Assembly: GCF_900215505.1 (NCBI RefSeq)
Contig: NZ_LT907844.1
Coordinates: 5,046,233-5,110,232 of the forward strand
Direction: 5' to 3'
From: Cohaesibacter sp. ES.047
GTDB taxonomy: Bacteria; Pseudomonadota; Alphaproteobacteria; Rhizobiales; Cohaesibacteraceae
Length of the DNA: 64,000 nucleotides
Below the pieces are notes generated by a model, which worked only from the letters and a program-made list of their open reading frames with translations, was not told where the DNA came from and did not search any database. Positions 1-8,694 of the stretch are shown here, piece by piece. The stretch's first letter is position 1. Each line of letters starts with the position of its first letter. Position numbers and translations under genes: made by a program.

Positions 1-240
1 GAATGCGTCCGGCAATTGGGACTTGGCGGAGATGATGCAGAGACAAGCGCCCTGCTCAAAGGCTTGCGGAACGAAACGCGCTCCATCAACCCGAGCCCCC
101 GGGATGCCTACGAAAATGAAATCGGTCTCGACAGCCCGACTGTCCGAAGTCACACCATCGATATGTGGGTCTCCAATCCGTGACAACAGATCCCGATCCA
201 CCGGTTCTTCGAGGCTATCCAGCAGCTTTGATAGTTTCAT
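1..240 (-). CDS. murE: UDP-N-acetylmuramyl-tripeptide synthetase MurE, N-terminal part
   Basis: The first 80 codons of a gene that runs off the left edge, starting MKLSKLLDSL. The stretch DGVTSDSRAVETDFIFVGIP (about residues 30-50) is the conserved Mur ligase N-terminal domain, with the DSR motif that contacts the uridine nucleotide. MurE adds the third amino acid, meso-diaminopimelate in Gram-negatives, to UDP-MurNAc-L-Ala-D-Glu in the cytoplasm. The start has a GGAG about 8 nt upstream. It lies 48 nt behind ftsI on the same strand, the usual dcw order. The catalytic centre is outside the window. Confidence 0.9.
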   Translation of the reverse strand, partial: MKLSKLLDSLEEPVDRDLLSRIGDPHIDGVTSDSRAVETDFIFVGIPGARVDGARFVPQAFEQGACLCIISAKSQLPDAF

Positions 241-288
241 CCAACAGCACTCCGGCCCTGTTTCTTTACCGCATCACGCGGCTCAGCT

Positions 289-2016
289 TTAAAAGGATGC
301 CGCCACTGTTGGAACAATCTTTTGACCAAAACGGGGCGCAACCCCCAGAATTGACCCGACCCTGCGAATAACTGCACCCGCGGTGGGGGCGGCATTCACA
401 CCGGCAGTAGCATAGCCATAGGTTTCTTTGAGGCCCTTGGGCTCATCCAGCATGACAAGAACCACATATTCGGGATTGTCGATCGGAAAGGCAGCAAGGA
501 ACGAAGTGAGCAGCTTGTCGTGGGAATATTTACCATCGACAACCTTCTCGGCCGTGCCGGTCTTGCCACCCACCAGATAGCCGTCAACACGACTTCGCTT
601 GCCCGATCCCTTGATGGCATTGAGCCGCATCAGATAGCGCATGTCGGCGCTTGTCTGATCTCTGAACAAGCGTTCGGAGATCTCCTTCGCCTGTTCCTTG
701 GATCGTTTCAAGAAAGTCGGTTTCATATAGTACCCACCATTCATGACAGCCGCAGCCGTTGCCGCGAGCTGGATGGGTGCGACGGACAGACCATGACCAA
801 ACGAAATGGTCATCGTCGAAAGATCGGTCCATTTCGATGGATAGGAAGGAGAACGGGATTCCGGCAGCTCCGTCTGAAGACGATCAAGCATGTGCACCCG
901 CTTGAGAAAGGCTTCATGCTGTTCGCGCCCGACCTTCAGCGCCATTTTCGCCGTGCCGATGTTGGAAGAATAGATAAAAACCTCGGGCACGGACAGAATG
1001 CGTTTTTTGCCGTGGAAGTCGCTGATCGTATTGCCGCGCACACGGATTGGCTGGCGCGCATCAAAGCTGTCCTGTAGCGAAACTACCCCGGAATCAAGCG
1101 CCATCGCGGTGGTAATCGCCTTGAACACCGATCCCATTTCATAGGTGCCCGCAGTGATGCGATTGAGACGGTCCGGCTTGCTGACATCAACCGGGTCATT
1201 CGGGTCATAGTCAGGCAACGACGCCATCCCCATAACCTCACCGGTCTTGGCATTGAGCACGATGCCAGCCGCGGCGATCGCCTTGTATTTCGTCATGCTC
1301 TTGAAGAGCTCGTCACGCAAGGCATGCTGAACCCTCAGATCGATGGAAAGCTGAACCGGCTTTTGATCTTCGGTTGTCGCAAAGCCCGCTTCGCGCAAGG
1401 CGGAAAGGCCATTCTCATCGACATATTTCTCGATGCCGGCAATGCCAACATTGTCGACATTTACCAGACCGACAATGTGCGAGGCCGTCTTGCCGGCGGG
1501 ATAGAAGCGGCGGTTTTCATGCAGGAACGCGATGCCGGGGATACCGGCCTCATGAACGGCCTGCTGCTGCTTTGGCGACACTTCGCGCTTGATCCAGACG
1601 AACTTGCTATCGCTTGAGAGACGATGACGCAGTTGATTGACATTAAGGTCAGGAAAGACGCCGGTCAGGGCGTCAATCGCTTCTTCGACGTCGACGATAC
1701 GGGGCGGCTCGGCAAAGATCGAAGCTGTGCGCACATCAGTTGCGAGAATCTCGCCGTTTCTGTCCACCAGATCGGGGCGTGCCGCTGCAATCGCATCCTG
1801 CGGGCCTGACTGATAGTTCGCAGACGCCGGTGTTGCATAACCCAACAGAACAAGACGGGCGACCATGATTGAAAAACAGATACCGAAAGCAACCATCGAG
1901 AAGCGAATACGCCCGCTGGTCTCTTCCGAACGCAGTTTATTTGCCCCTTCGAAATCAAAGTTGTGACGCGTGTAGTGGGACGCGTGATGATCCTGGCTTG
2001 CATCGACCATGGCCAC
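289..2016 (-). CDS. ftsI: Penicillin-binding protein 3, septal peptidoglycan transpeptidase FtsI
   Basis: A 575-residue class B penicillin-binding protein that cross-links septal peptidoglycan with FtsW in the divisome. One N-terminal membrane segment (about residues 38-60) follows a cytoplasmic tail. A PBP dimerisation domain comes next, beginning around the RNGEILA stretch at residue 86. The transpeptidase domain carries all three active-site motifs: SVFK with nucleophile Ser296, SSN at 350-352, and KTG at 485-487. Length is normal for the family. The gene follows ftsL after 4 nt, so the two are surely co-transcribed. Confidence 0.97.
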   Translation of the reverse strand: MAMVDASQDHHASHYTRHNFDFEGANKLRSEETSGRIRFSMVAFGICFSIMVARLVLLGYATPASANYQSGPQDAIAAARPDLVDRNGEILATDVRTASIFAEPPRIVDVEEAIDALTGVFPDLNVNQLRHRLSSDSKFVWIKREVSPKQQQAVHEAGIPGIAFLHENRRFYPAGKTASHIVGLVNVDNVGIAGIEKYVDENGLSALREAGFATTEDQKPVQLSIDLRVQHALRDELFKSMTKYKAIAAAGIVLNAKTGEVMGMASLPDYDPNDPVDVSKPDRLNRITAGTYEMGSVFKAITTAMALDSGVVSLQDSFDARQPIRVRGNTISDFHGKKRILSVPEVFIYSSNIGTAKMALKVGREQHEAFLKRVHMLDRLQTELPESRSPSYPSKWTDLSTMTISFGHGLSVAPIQLAATAAAVMNGGYYMKPTFLKRSKEQAKEISERLFRDQTSADMRYLMRLNAIKGSGKRSRVDGYLVGGKTGTAEKVVDGKYSHDKLLTSFLAAFPIDNPEYVVLVMLDEPKGLKETYGYATAGVNAAPTAGAVIRRVGSILGVAPRFGQKIVPTVAASF

Positions 2017-2020
2017 TCCC

Positions 2021-2392
2021 CTATTCCGATTTCAAAGAAGCAGGCTGCGCCTGATTCAAAAGAGACTTGAGCTGCTTCTGATCCTGATCAGACACGGTTG
2101 ATCCCTCGACCCGCTCGGGCAGGTCCGCGACCTTTCCGATTTGATAGGGTTCGACCTGCTTCAATCCAAGCTCATCGGAGAAGCGGTCCGTCAGGGTCTG
2201 TACGCGCTGCGGCCGATTGAGATAACTCCACTCCGCCTTGAGCAGCAAAAGCGCCTGTTTCTCTTCCTTGATCTGCTTTTGCAGTGTTGCAATCTTTTCT
2301 TCTTCGAGCTTAGCCTCATGCTTGACCTGATAGAGCCAAAAGGCTCCAACAAGCACAAAGACGAAGAGAACGACATTAACCAGTCTGCTCAT
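2021..2392 (-). CDS. ftsL: Cell division protein FtsL
   Basis: A 123-residue bitopic protein with a short cytoplasmic tail, one membrane segment (about residues 5-21) and a periplasmic coiled coil rich in Lys and Glu (about 27-60). This is the FtsL architecture; FtsL partners FtsB and FtsQ and activates FtsWI. Sequence conservation in the family is weak, so the call rests on topology and on its place between rsmH and ftsI. Its start overlaps the rsmH stop by 4 nt, suggesting translational coupling. Confidence 0.9.
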   Translation of the reverse strand: MSRLVNVVLFVFVLVGAFWLYQVKHEAKLEEEKIATLQKQIKEEKQALLLLKAEWSYLNRPQRVQTLTDRFSDELGLKQVEPYQIGKVADLPERVEGSTVSDQDQKQLKSLLNQAQPASLKSE

Positions 2393-3423
2393 GAAGGGTC
2401 TCCTGTGCGGCTTTCTGCCAGCATTTTGGGCAACCCGAGCCCGCGCGCATCCAAACTGTGCGGCGCGGCTTCCGTACGCACACCAGCCCGCATCTTAGCC
2501 GACCGCGCGCGCGGATTCCGCGCCAGCTCTCTTTCTGATGGACCCACCCCACCCTTGACAAGCAAGTCAAAGCTGGGAGCCTCAAGGTCCATTTCCGGCA
2601 AATAGCGAGAGCCACCGGAATGGGTTTTGCAGCGCTCCTGAAAGAAGCGCTTCACAATTCTGTCTTCGAGCGAATGAAAGGTGACTACCACCAGCCGTCC
2701 GCCCGGCTTCAAGGTCTTCTCGGCGGCAACGAGGCCATCAACCAGCTCATCAAGCTCGCCATTGACGAAGATCCTCAGCGCCTGAAAAACCCGCGTCGCC
2801 GGATGGATCTTTTGCTGCGGTTTGCGACCGACGCATTTTTCAATCGTGCTGGCCAGATCAAGCGTGGTCTCGAAGCGCGCCTTTGATCGCCGCGCCACAA
2901 TGGCACCGGCGATCCGCCGCGCCTGCTTCTCTTCACCAAGCTCGCGGAAGATCCGCACCAGCTCAATTTCCTCATAGTCATTGACCACGTCTGCAGCGGT
3001 CGGGCCGCTCTGTGACATGCGCATGTCCAGCGGTCCGTCATGCATGAAGGAGAAACCGCGTTCGGCTTCATCAAGCTGCATCGAGGACACGCCGATATCC
3101 AGAACAATGGCATCAAGAGGAGCCACCCCCTCATCCTGCGCAATGTCGGCCAGCTCACCAAAGCACCCCTGCACGAAGCGCAGGCGATCTCCATAGGTGT
3201 CTTTCAATTCGTCTGCGCGTTCGGCTGCCAGCGGATCACGATCCACACCAAGAACATAGGCACCCTTGTCCAGAATGGCCGCGGAATAGCCACCGAACCC
3301 GAATGTGCCATCAAGCACCCATTGCTCTGCAGTTGGATCGAGCGCCCCAATCACTTCCTCAAGCAACACCGGAATGTGTCGGGCCCCTTGGTCAACGCCG
3401 TCTAGTTCAACCGGATCGGTCAT
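2389..3423 (-). CDS. rsmH: 16S rRNA (cytosine-1402-N4)-methyltransferase RsmH (MraW)
   Basis: A 344-residue S-adenosylmethionine-dependent enzyme that methylates N4 of C1402 in the ribosomal P site. It begins with the family signature HIPVLLEEV (residues 17-25), followed by the SAM-binding loop DGTFGFGGYS (about 38-47), LDIGVSSMQLDE (about 107-118) and the C-terminal VVTFHSLEDRIVKRFF stretch. The start codon overlaps the mraZ stop (ATGA-type, 4 nt), as in most dcw clusters. Confidence 0.97.
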   Translation of the reverse strand: MTDPVELDGVDQGARHIPVLLEEVIGALDPTAEQWVLDGTFGFGGYSAAILDKGAYVLGVDRDPLAAERADELKDTYGDRLRFVQGCFGELADIAQDEGVAPLDAIVLDIGVSSMQLDEAERGFSFMHDGPLDMRMSQSGPTAADVVNDYEEIELVRIFRELGEEKQARRIAGAIVARRSKARFETTLDLASTIEKCVGRKPQQKIHPATRVFQALRIFVNGELDELVDGLVAAEKTLKPGGRLVVVTFHSLEDRIVKRFFQERCKTHSGGSRYLPEMDLEAPSFDLLVKGGVGPSERELARNPRARSAKMRAGVRTEAAPHSLDARGLGLPKMLAESRTGDPS

Positions 3424-3893
3424 GCCCCACCTCCAGCAGACGTAGTGCGCCGATTGCCAGCTGCCTTGCGCAGAGCGAGCGCCCGCTTGGTCGCATCAGC
3501 CCTGTAGGCTTCATATCTTTCAGGCTGCCATATCTGGAATTTAAAGCCGTTGCCAACAAAGGACACCGCATCCGTTATTCCTGCATGCTCTTTTATGGTT
3601 TCGCTGAGAACCACGCGTCCATCCTTGTCGATCTTGAGGCTTTCGCTTTCTCCAAGAAGCGCAGTGGCAAGCACCTCACGTTCTTCGGAAAAGACATCAA
3701 AGGCCTCCAGATAGGTATCGATCGCACCGCGCAATCCGAGCCCGCCAGCATCAACCGCATCAAGCTCCAGAGAGGGACTGCAAAACAAGGAGTCCAACCC
3801 TTCCCGGACCAGAATCTGCCGGAATGGAGCCGGGATAGACACCCGCCCCTTTGAATCCAGTCGATTCACATATTTGGACACGAAGTCGTCCAT
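3420..3893 (-). CDS. mraZ: Transcriptional regulator MraZ
   Basis: A 157-residue protein made of two tandem AbrB-like SpoVT folds. Both copies of the family motif are visible: RLDSKGRVSIP near residue 12 and KIDKDGRVVLS near residue 87. MraZ forms a ring-shaped oligomer, binds repeats upstream of its own gene and represses the dcw operon in E. coli. It is the first gene of the cluster, and a matching operator lies 120-160 nt upstream. The C-terminal tail is rich in Arg, Ala and Gly and is probably disordered. Confidence 0.96.
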   Translation of the reverse strand: MDDFVSKYVNRLDSKGRVSIPAPFRQILVREGLDSLFCSPSLELDAVDAGGLGLRGAIDTYLEAFDVFSEEREVLATALLGESESLKIDKDGRVVLSETIKEHAGITDAVSFVGNGFKFQIWQPERYEAYRADATKRALALRKAAGNRRTTSAGGGA

Positions 3894-4012
3894 CTGGTCC
3901 CGCCTTGAAACGCAATTACAACCAACGATAAGGGCCGCGAATTTGCGATGCTGTTTCGAGCGCCAAAGCGATCAGGTCATTACTAAAGACATGATCGCTC
4001 AAGGCACCCTTA

Positions 4013-4057
4013 TGGGATACCATGGGTTCTTATGGGCGTCAACGGATTCTCATGGAG
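4013..4057 (+). promoter_or_regulatory. MraZ operator: five repeats at exact 10-bp spacing
   Basis: Read on the plus strand, TGGGA (4013), TGGGT (4023), TGGGC (4033), CGGAT (4043, degenerate) and TGGAG (4053) follow each other with a constant 10-bp period. The E. coli MraZ site is known as three TGGGN repeats separated by 5 nt, which the first three copies match exactly. The array lies 120-164 nt upstream of the mraZ start. The TGGG strand is opposite to the mraZ coding strand. Confidence 0.75.
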
Positions 4058-4646
4058 TCACCGTGAGGCATCATTAAGAGACAATCATAATAAATTCATA
4101 GTTAACAAAGCGTTATGAGAAACACCACTTTTGCCGCAGCAGCCCTTCTCAACAGCCTTGGGATAAGTGTTCAGCTTCAAAGCCAACGGAACATCAGCAA
4201 CTTGACAAAATCGCCCAGAAGAGACTGCAAGGATTCGTTTCAAACGGAATGAGCCGCCCTCGATACCCCCCTCAGATCTCAGCACCTGTCAGGCGCGAAA
4301 AATTGCGCAAACTGTATGGTAAAAAGCCGCCCGAGAGCCAACAATTCGAAGCGAGAATCCCAGCGTGCCAGCCCCGATGAAACAAGGGTCCCGGACCGCG
4401 CCACAGCCTGTACTTAGAGCAGCAAAAGGCCAATAAACTGGCCAAATAGGCGTTTTCACTGATATTACCTAGAATATAGGTATTTTAACCAATATTTCAC
4501 CATATTTGGTCCCAAAAACTGTCACATTTCCTAAACTATGGGTTGAGAGACGGAAAGCTCATGGGGGGATGAGAACAGCCCTGTCCCCAACCGCTTGGAC
4601 GGTCGTCTTGTTTCAGGGCTGAGCCAACAAAACGAAAGTTTATAAA
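4058..4646. promoter_or_regulatory. Intergenic region holding the leader of the stress-protein/symporter genes
   Basis: No convincing gene. From about 4440 the sequence turns AT-rich and promoter-like. It contains a short dyad ACCTA-gaata-TAGGT at 4467-4481. After a probable start site near 4540, two potential hairpins precede the stress-protein gene: CTCAT-GGGGGG-ATGAG at 4558-4573, and AGCCCTG (4576-4582) pairing with CAGGGCT (4614-4620). This looks like a structured 5' leader, but I do not recognise it as a glycine or other known riboswitch. Confidence 0.4.
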
Positions 4647-5093
4647 ATGACTTCAAAATTGGTTATTGGGCTGGATGGGCAACCGTCTGGCCAACGTGCA
4701 CTCACCTATGGGGAAAGCTTGGCTTCCAAGCTTGGGACTTGCGAGCTTCTGGTTGTCTACGTAATCGAGTGGTCGCCCTTTTCCTTTCAGACGGCAGAGG
4801 AAAACGAAAGACGCCACAAGCGTCGCGAAGAGGAGATCGCAACAGCGATGGAGCGCATCGTCACACCTGCGGTCAACGGCCTGAAAGCAACCGGATTGAA
4901 CGCAAGGGGCATCGTTCAACACGGCAACGTTGCAGACACCTTGATCAGCATCGCTGAAGAGGAAGGGGCCGATCAAATCATCATTTGCCGCTCAAGCGAA
5001 GATGGCATCGCGAAACGCCTGTTCGGCAGCTCGACGGCCAATCTCGTCATGCATGCGTCTGTTCCTGTCACGGTGGTCAATCCCGGAGTTTAA
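4647..5093 (+). CDS. Universal stress protein (UspA family)
   Basis: A 148-residue single-domain universal stress protein. It opens with KLVIGLDGQPSGQRAL, the first beta strand and loop of the fold. It ends with the nucleotide-binding signature of the ATP-binding subgroup, seen here as GIAKRLFGSSTANLVMH (about residues 120-136), followed by VPVTVV. The gene ends 4 nt before the symporter start, so the two form an operon. A Usp gene beside a transporter often tunes its activity, but that link is inferred. Confidence 0.9.
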   Translation: MTSKLVIGLDGQPSGQRALTYGESLASKLGTCELLVVYVIEWSPFSFQTAEENERRHKRREEEIATAMERIVTPAVNGLKATGLNARGIVQHGNVADTLISIAEEEGADQIIICRSSEDGIAKRLFGSSTANLVMHASVPVTVVNPGV

Positions 5094-5097
5094 TCCC

Positions 5098-6654
5098 ATG
5101 CAGTTCTTTCAAAAGTTCATATCTATTTTTGTCCTTAATCTGTTTGCGATCGTTTCCGGCTCGGCAATCGCCAAAGCACAGGAAAGCATGTCGATTGACC
5201 AGAAGGTGAATGAAATCTTCGCCACCGCGACAGGACCGTTCGTCAGCCTGATCTTCGCCCCCATCCCGGGCACAGGCTTTCCGTGGATTGTCATGTGGCT
5301 GGTGGTTGCCGCAAGCATTTTCACCGTCTATTTCGCCTTCGTGCAGTTCCGCCTTTTTGGCCATGCGATCTCTTTGGTAAAGGGGGACTATTCCAACCCC
5401 AAGGATGCCGGTGAAGTCAGCCACTTTCAGGCATTGACGACCGCTTTGTCCGGCACCGTTGGCCTTGGCAACATTGCCGGCGTTGCCGTGGCCGTCGGCA
5501 TTGGTGGACCGGGGGCGACCTTCTGGATGATCCTTGCGGGCCTTCTGGGCATGGCGTCGAAATTCACCGAATGTACCCTTGGCGTCAAATATCGCAACGA
5601 ATATGAAAACGGCACGGTGTCCGGCGGGCCGATGTATTATATCTCCAAGGGCTTCAAGGAACGCGGGCTGCCGGGGGGCAGGTTTCTTGCCGTTGCCTTT
5701 GCCATCTTCTGTATTCTGGGAGCTCTTGGCGGCGGAAACATGTTTCAGGCCAATCAGGCGCATGCCCAGATCTCGGGCATCGTCGGCGACTATCCCGGCT
5801 GGATCACCGGCATCATCTTTGCCGCAGTGGTCTTTGCCGTCATCGTTGGCGGCATCAAGTCCATCGCCAGCGTGACGGAAAAGGTCGTTCCCTTCATGGG
5901 CATCCTCTATGTCGGCGCAGCAATCATCATCCTCATCGTCAATGCGGACAAGATCGGCTGGGCCTTCGGCCAGATCTTCGAAGGGGCCTTCACCGGTCTT
6001 GGCATTGCGGGCGGTTTTGTCGGTGCCCTCATTCAGGGCTTCAAGCGCGCGGCCTTTTCCAACGAGGCAGGGGTTGGCTCAGCCGCCATCGCCCACTCAG
6101 CGGTCCGCACCAATGAGCCGATCACCGAGGGTGTCGTCTCCCTGCTCGAACCACTGATCGATACGGTTGTGATCTGCACGATGACGGCCCTCGTCATCAC
6201 CATTTCAGGCCAGTTGGTCTTTGATGCCGACCTTGGAAAATACATTCTGGATGGCAGCCGCATTGCCACAGTTGATGGCAACACGGGCGTCGCCCTGACC
6301 TCCGCGGCCTTTGGCTCGTCCATCAGCTGGTTCCCTTATGTGCTGGCCATTGCGGTAGTTCTGTTCGCCTTTTCCACCATGATCTCTTGGTCCTATTACG
6401 GCCTGAAGGCATGGACCTACCTGTTTGGCGAAGGCAAGACATCAGAAATCACTTTCAAGCTCATTTTCTGTGTCTTCGTGGTCATCGGTGCAGCGGCAAG
6501 CCTTGGTCCCGTGATCGACTTCTCCGACGCGGCGATCTTCGCCATGGCGGTCGTCAACATCACCGGCCTCTACTTCCTGATGGGCATCGTACGCACGGAG
6601 CTCACCTCCTACACCACTCGTCTGAAGTCGGGGGAAATCAAGAAATACAAATAG
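5098..6654 (+). CDS. AGCS-family sodium:alanine/glycine symporter
   Basis: A 518-residue membrane protein of the amino acid/sodium symporter family, with about eleven membrane segments. Family hallmarks are visible, such as the GTVGLGNIAGVAVAVGIGGPG loop near residue 120 and the GFKRAAFSNEAGVGSAAIAHS stretch near residue 315. I place the start at ATG 5098, because it has a GGAG 8-9 nt upstream and gives a signal-peptide-like N-terminus (IFVLNLFAIVSGSAIAKAQ). An earlier in-frame codon at 5002 would lie inside the stress-protein gene. Substrate is probably alanine or glycine; specificity cannot be read from sequence. Confidence 0.92.
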   Translation: MQFFQKFISIFVLNLFAIVSGSAIAKAQESMSIDQKVNEIFATATGPFVSLIFAPIPGTGFPWIVMWLVVAASIFTVYFAFVQFRLFGHAISLVKGDYSNPKDAGEVSHFQALTTALSGTVGLGNIAGVAVAVGIGGPGATFWMILAGLLGMASKFTECTLGVKYRNEYENGTVSGGPMYYISKGFKERGLPGGRFLAVAFAIFCILGALGGGNMFQANQAHAQISGIVGDYPGWITGIIFAAVVFAVIVGGIKSIASVTEKVVPFMGILYVGAAIIILIVNADKIGWAFGQIFEGAFTGLGIAGGFVGALIQGFKRAAFSNEAGVGSAAIAHSAVRTNEPITEGVVSLLEPLIDTVVICTMTALVITISGQLVFDADLGKYILDGSRIATVDGNTGVALTSAAFGSSISWFPYVLAIAVVLFAFSTMISWSYYGLKAWTYLFGEGKTSEITFKLIFCVFVVIGAAASLGPVIDFSDAAIFAMAVVNITGLYFLMGIVRTELTSYTTRLKSGEIKKYK

Positions 6655-6759
6655 CTAGACGGAGAGACATGATCCGTTTCAAAACATGGGTGTGGCGCCT
6701 TGCGCCCCGCCCTTCCCGATCGGGTCCATCCGAACCAGGTCGACAATGCAAAAAAGAGA

Positions 6760-7158
6760 AATACCAGTCGGTCTGTAAGCCGGGTTTTGTATGGCGAGGA
6801 CCAAGGCCCTCACGCGGCAACCATTCATCTGGGGTGCCCATTGCTGAACACCTCTAGCAACCCACCCGAATGACTGGCTTGAAAGCAAGCCGGGCTTTCG
6901 CCCACGCCATTCCTATTCGGTTTTGCTCCCGGTGGGGTTTACCCTGCCATCTTCATTGCTGAAGGCGCGGTGAGCTCTTACCTCACCCTTTCACCCTTAC
7001 CAGACCGCAGTCTGGCGGTTTGCTTTCTGTGGCACTTTCCCTAGAGTCGCCTCCGCCGGGCGTTACCCGGCACCGTGCTTTCATGGAGCCCGGACTTTCC
7101 TCACCGGATTGCTTTCGCGCGACCGGTGCGGCTGCCCGACCGACTGGTGAGACGGACC
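6760..7158 (-). ncRNA. rnpB: RNase P RNA, class A
   Basis: The catalytic RNA of RNase P, which trims tRNA 5' ends. On the minus strand the universally conserved block GAGGAAAGTCCGGGCTCC is at 7102-7085. The 3' partner ACAAAACCCGGCTTACAG is at 6790-6773, and the sequence ends with GACCGACTGGT, which pairs with ACCAGTCGGTC near the 5' end to form P1. The GGCAGGGTAAACCCCACCGGGAGCAA region (split by me here only as a landmark) near 6930 and the AGATGAATGG motif near 6827 are also typical. The roughly 400-nt length fits. A T-rich run just past the 3' end may be the terminator. Confidence 0.95.
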
Positions 7159-7184
7159 TAAGCTTTTCCCGCCATAAGGTCAAG
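7159..7184 (-). promoter_or_regulatory. Probable rnpB promoter inside the 3' end of the MocR gene
   Basis: On the minus strand a consensus-like -35 TTGACC (7184-7179) is followed after 16-17 nt by a TTAGGT-like -10, just before the predicted rnpB 5' end. The -35 element contains the TGA stop codon (7182-7180) of the upstream regulator gene, so the two genes share bases. Inference from spacing only. Confidence 0.45.
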
Positions 7185-8673
7185 AGGCCTCGCCATTTAG
7201 AACACGGGCAATGCAGCCCACACCCGTGTCGATCTCCTCGATATCGGATGCCGCAAAGCCCAGAAAAAGCCCCTGCCGGGCCTCTTCTGTGCCCGACCAG
7301 TAGAGCGACGAAAGGGCCGCACATTCGATCCCTTCCTCAACCAGTCGCTCAGCCAGTTTGTCATCTGTCCACCCGGCAGCCAGACAGGCTGGCGTGAGAT
7401 AAGCGGGCAACTGGATGCCCCCGGCCGGTCTCGCCGGGTCCAGAAAATCACCGCATTGCCGCACCAGTGCCTCTACAAGCGCATCGCGGCGCTCCCGGTA
7501 GGTGCGGGTCATTTCGCGCAAATGGGCCCGGAAATGCCCTTCCTCGATAAAGTAGGACAAGGCCAGCTGTACCGTATGCGAAGGGACAGCACCGGTGTTG
7601 CGCAAGCCAAAGGTCAAGGGCTCCGCCAGAAGCGGCGGTGCAATCAGATAGGCCAATCGCAAGGACGGCATGAACGACTTGGCAAAGGTGCCCATGTAGA
7701 TCACCAACCCGTTGCGATCCAGCCCCTGCAGGCAGGAGATCGGCGCCCCGGAGAAGTGGAACTCGCTGTCATAATCATCTTCGAGCACGAACGCATTCCG
7801 GGATGCAGCAAAATCCAGAAGCGCCAGCCGGTCCTCCAGCGGCATCACGCGCCCGGTCGGAAACTGATGCGAGGGCGTGGCATAGATGAGGCGGGGCGCG
7901 TCCTCGTTCGAAAACGTGCTCTTGAGGTCTTGATAGGCCTGCGGCTGTTGCACCGGAATCGGACGCATATCCGCGCCAGCGGCCAACAGACTGGCATGCA
8001 TGCCGGCATATCCGGGCTCTTCATGCAGCGCCAGTGCGCCCTCGTCCAGCAGCATCCGCACCACAAGGTCCATCGAGGCCTGAGCTGATGACAGGATGAT
8101 CACCTGTTCGGGTGTGGCAACCACGCCGCGACTGGCCGCGACATGATCCAGAATGGCCGTCTTGAGCTCCAGAATGCCGTCATAATTGTCGTATCCTGCC
8201 AGCACCCGCCTTGAAGCAAGCTGGCGCGCCGCACGCCGGAGCAGCCGCGCCCACAGATCATGAGGAAAGGACCGAACCTCTGGCAAACCGGTTTGAAAGC
8301 TGGTCGACAATCGCTTCATAGGCCTTTCATTGAGAATCAGGCGGTGGCCATGAGCTGAAAGGCGGACCTGTTTTGCACCATCGTCAACCGGTTGCTCCTC
8401 ATCGTGCCATTGCCTGAAGCCTGTCGTTGCCTTGCTGACCCGTGTCCCGCGTCGACCGCCTGTTTCCAGATAGCCTTCAAGCGTCAATTGCTCATAGGCA
8501 GCCATGACCGTGTTGCGGCTGACCCTGAGATCCTTGGCGAGTTGGCGACTGGGCGGCAGGGGCAAACCGGAGGCCACGTTCCCCGTCTCGATGATGCGGC
8601 GCAACTGAATGAACAACTGCCGCGAAAGCCCCGGTTCGCGCGTCCGGTCGAGACAAATCTGCTCCGTTATCAT
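7180..8673 (-). CDS. MocR-family (GntR-type) transcriptional regulator with aminotransferase-like domain
   Basis: About 497 residues. It has an N-terminal GntR winged helix (LPPSRQLAKDLRVSRNTVMAAYEQL, about residues 40-65) fused to a fold-type I PLP-binding domain resembling an aminotransferase. The ATPSHQFPTG loop, the VLEDDYDSEF motif and the PLP-lysine region GTFAKSFMPSLRLAY are present. MocR proteins often sense pyridoxal phosphate or an amino compound. I choose ATG 8673 because GAGGG lies 7 nt upstream; a TTG at 8685 is possible. It is divergent from an FMN-binding protein gene that is a likely target. Confidence 0.93.
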   Translation of the reverse strand: MITEQICLDRTREPGLSRQLFIQLRRIIETGNVASGLPLPPSRQLAKDLRVSRNTVMAAYEQLTLEGYLETGGRRGTRVSKATTGFRQWHDEEQPVDDGAKQVRLSAHGHRLILNERPMKRLSTSFQTGLPEVRSFPHDLWARLLRRAARQLASRRVLAGYDNYDGILELKTAILDHVAASRGVVATPEQVIILSSAQASMDLVVRMLLDEGALALHEEPGYAGMHASLLAAGADMRPIPVQQPQAYQDLKSTFSNEDAPRLIYATPSHQFPTGRVMPLEDRLALLDFAASRNAFVLEDDYDSEFHFSGAPISCLQGLDRNGLVIYMGTFAKSFMPSLRLAYLIAPPLLAEPLTFGLRNTGAVPSHTVQLALSYFIEEGHFRAHLREMTRTYRERRDALVEALVRQCGDFLDPARPAGGIQLPAYLTPACLAAGWTDDKLAERLVEEGIECAALSSLYWSGTEEARQGLFLGFAASDIEEIDTGVGCIARVLNGEAS

Positions 8674-8694
8674 TTTGGCCCTCAAATTTTTCCT

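Noticed and set aside
4085..4285. A 66-codon minus-strand frame upstream of mraZ
   Set aside because: No ribosome binding site or conserved features; it lies in the probable dcw promoter region.
4540..4646. Glycine riboswitch for the AGCS symporter
   Set aside because: The region has hairpins but lacks the conserved core I would expect, and there is no room for the usual tandem aptamers.
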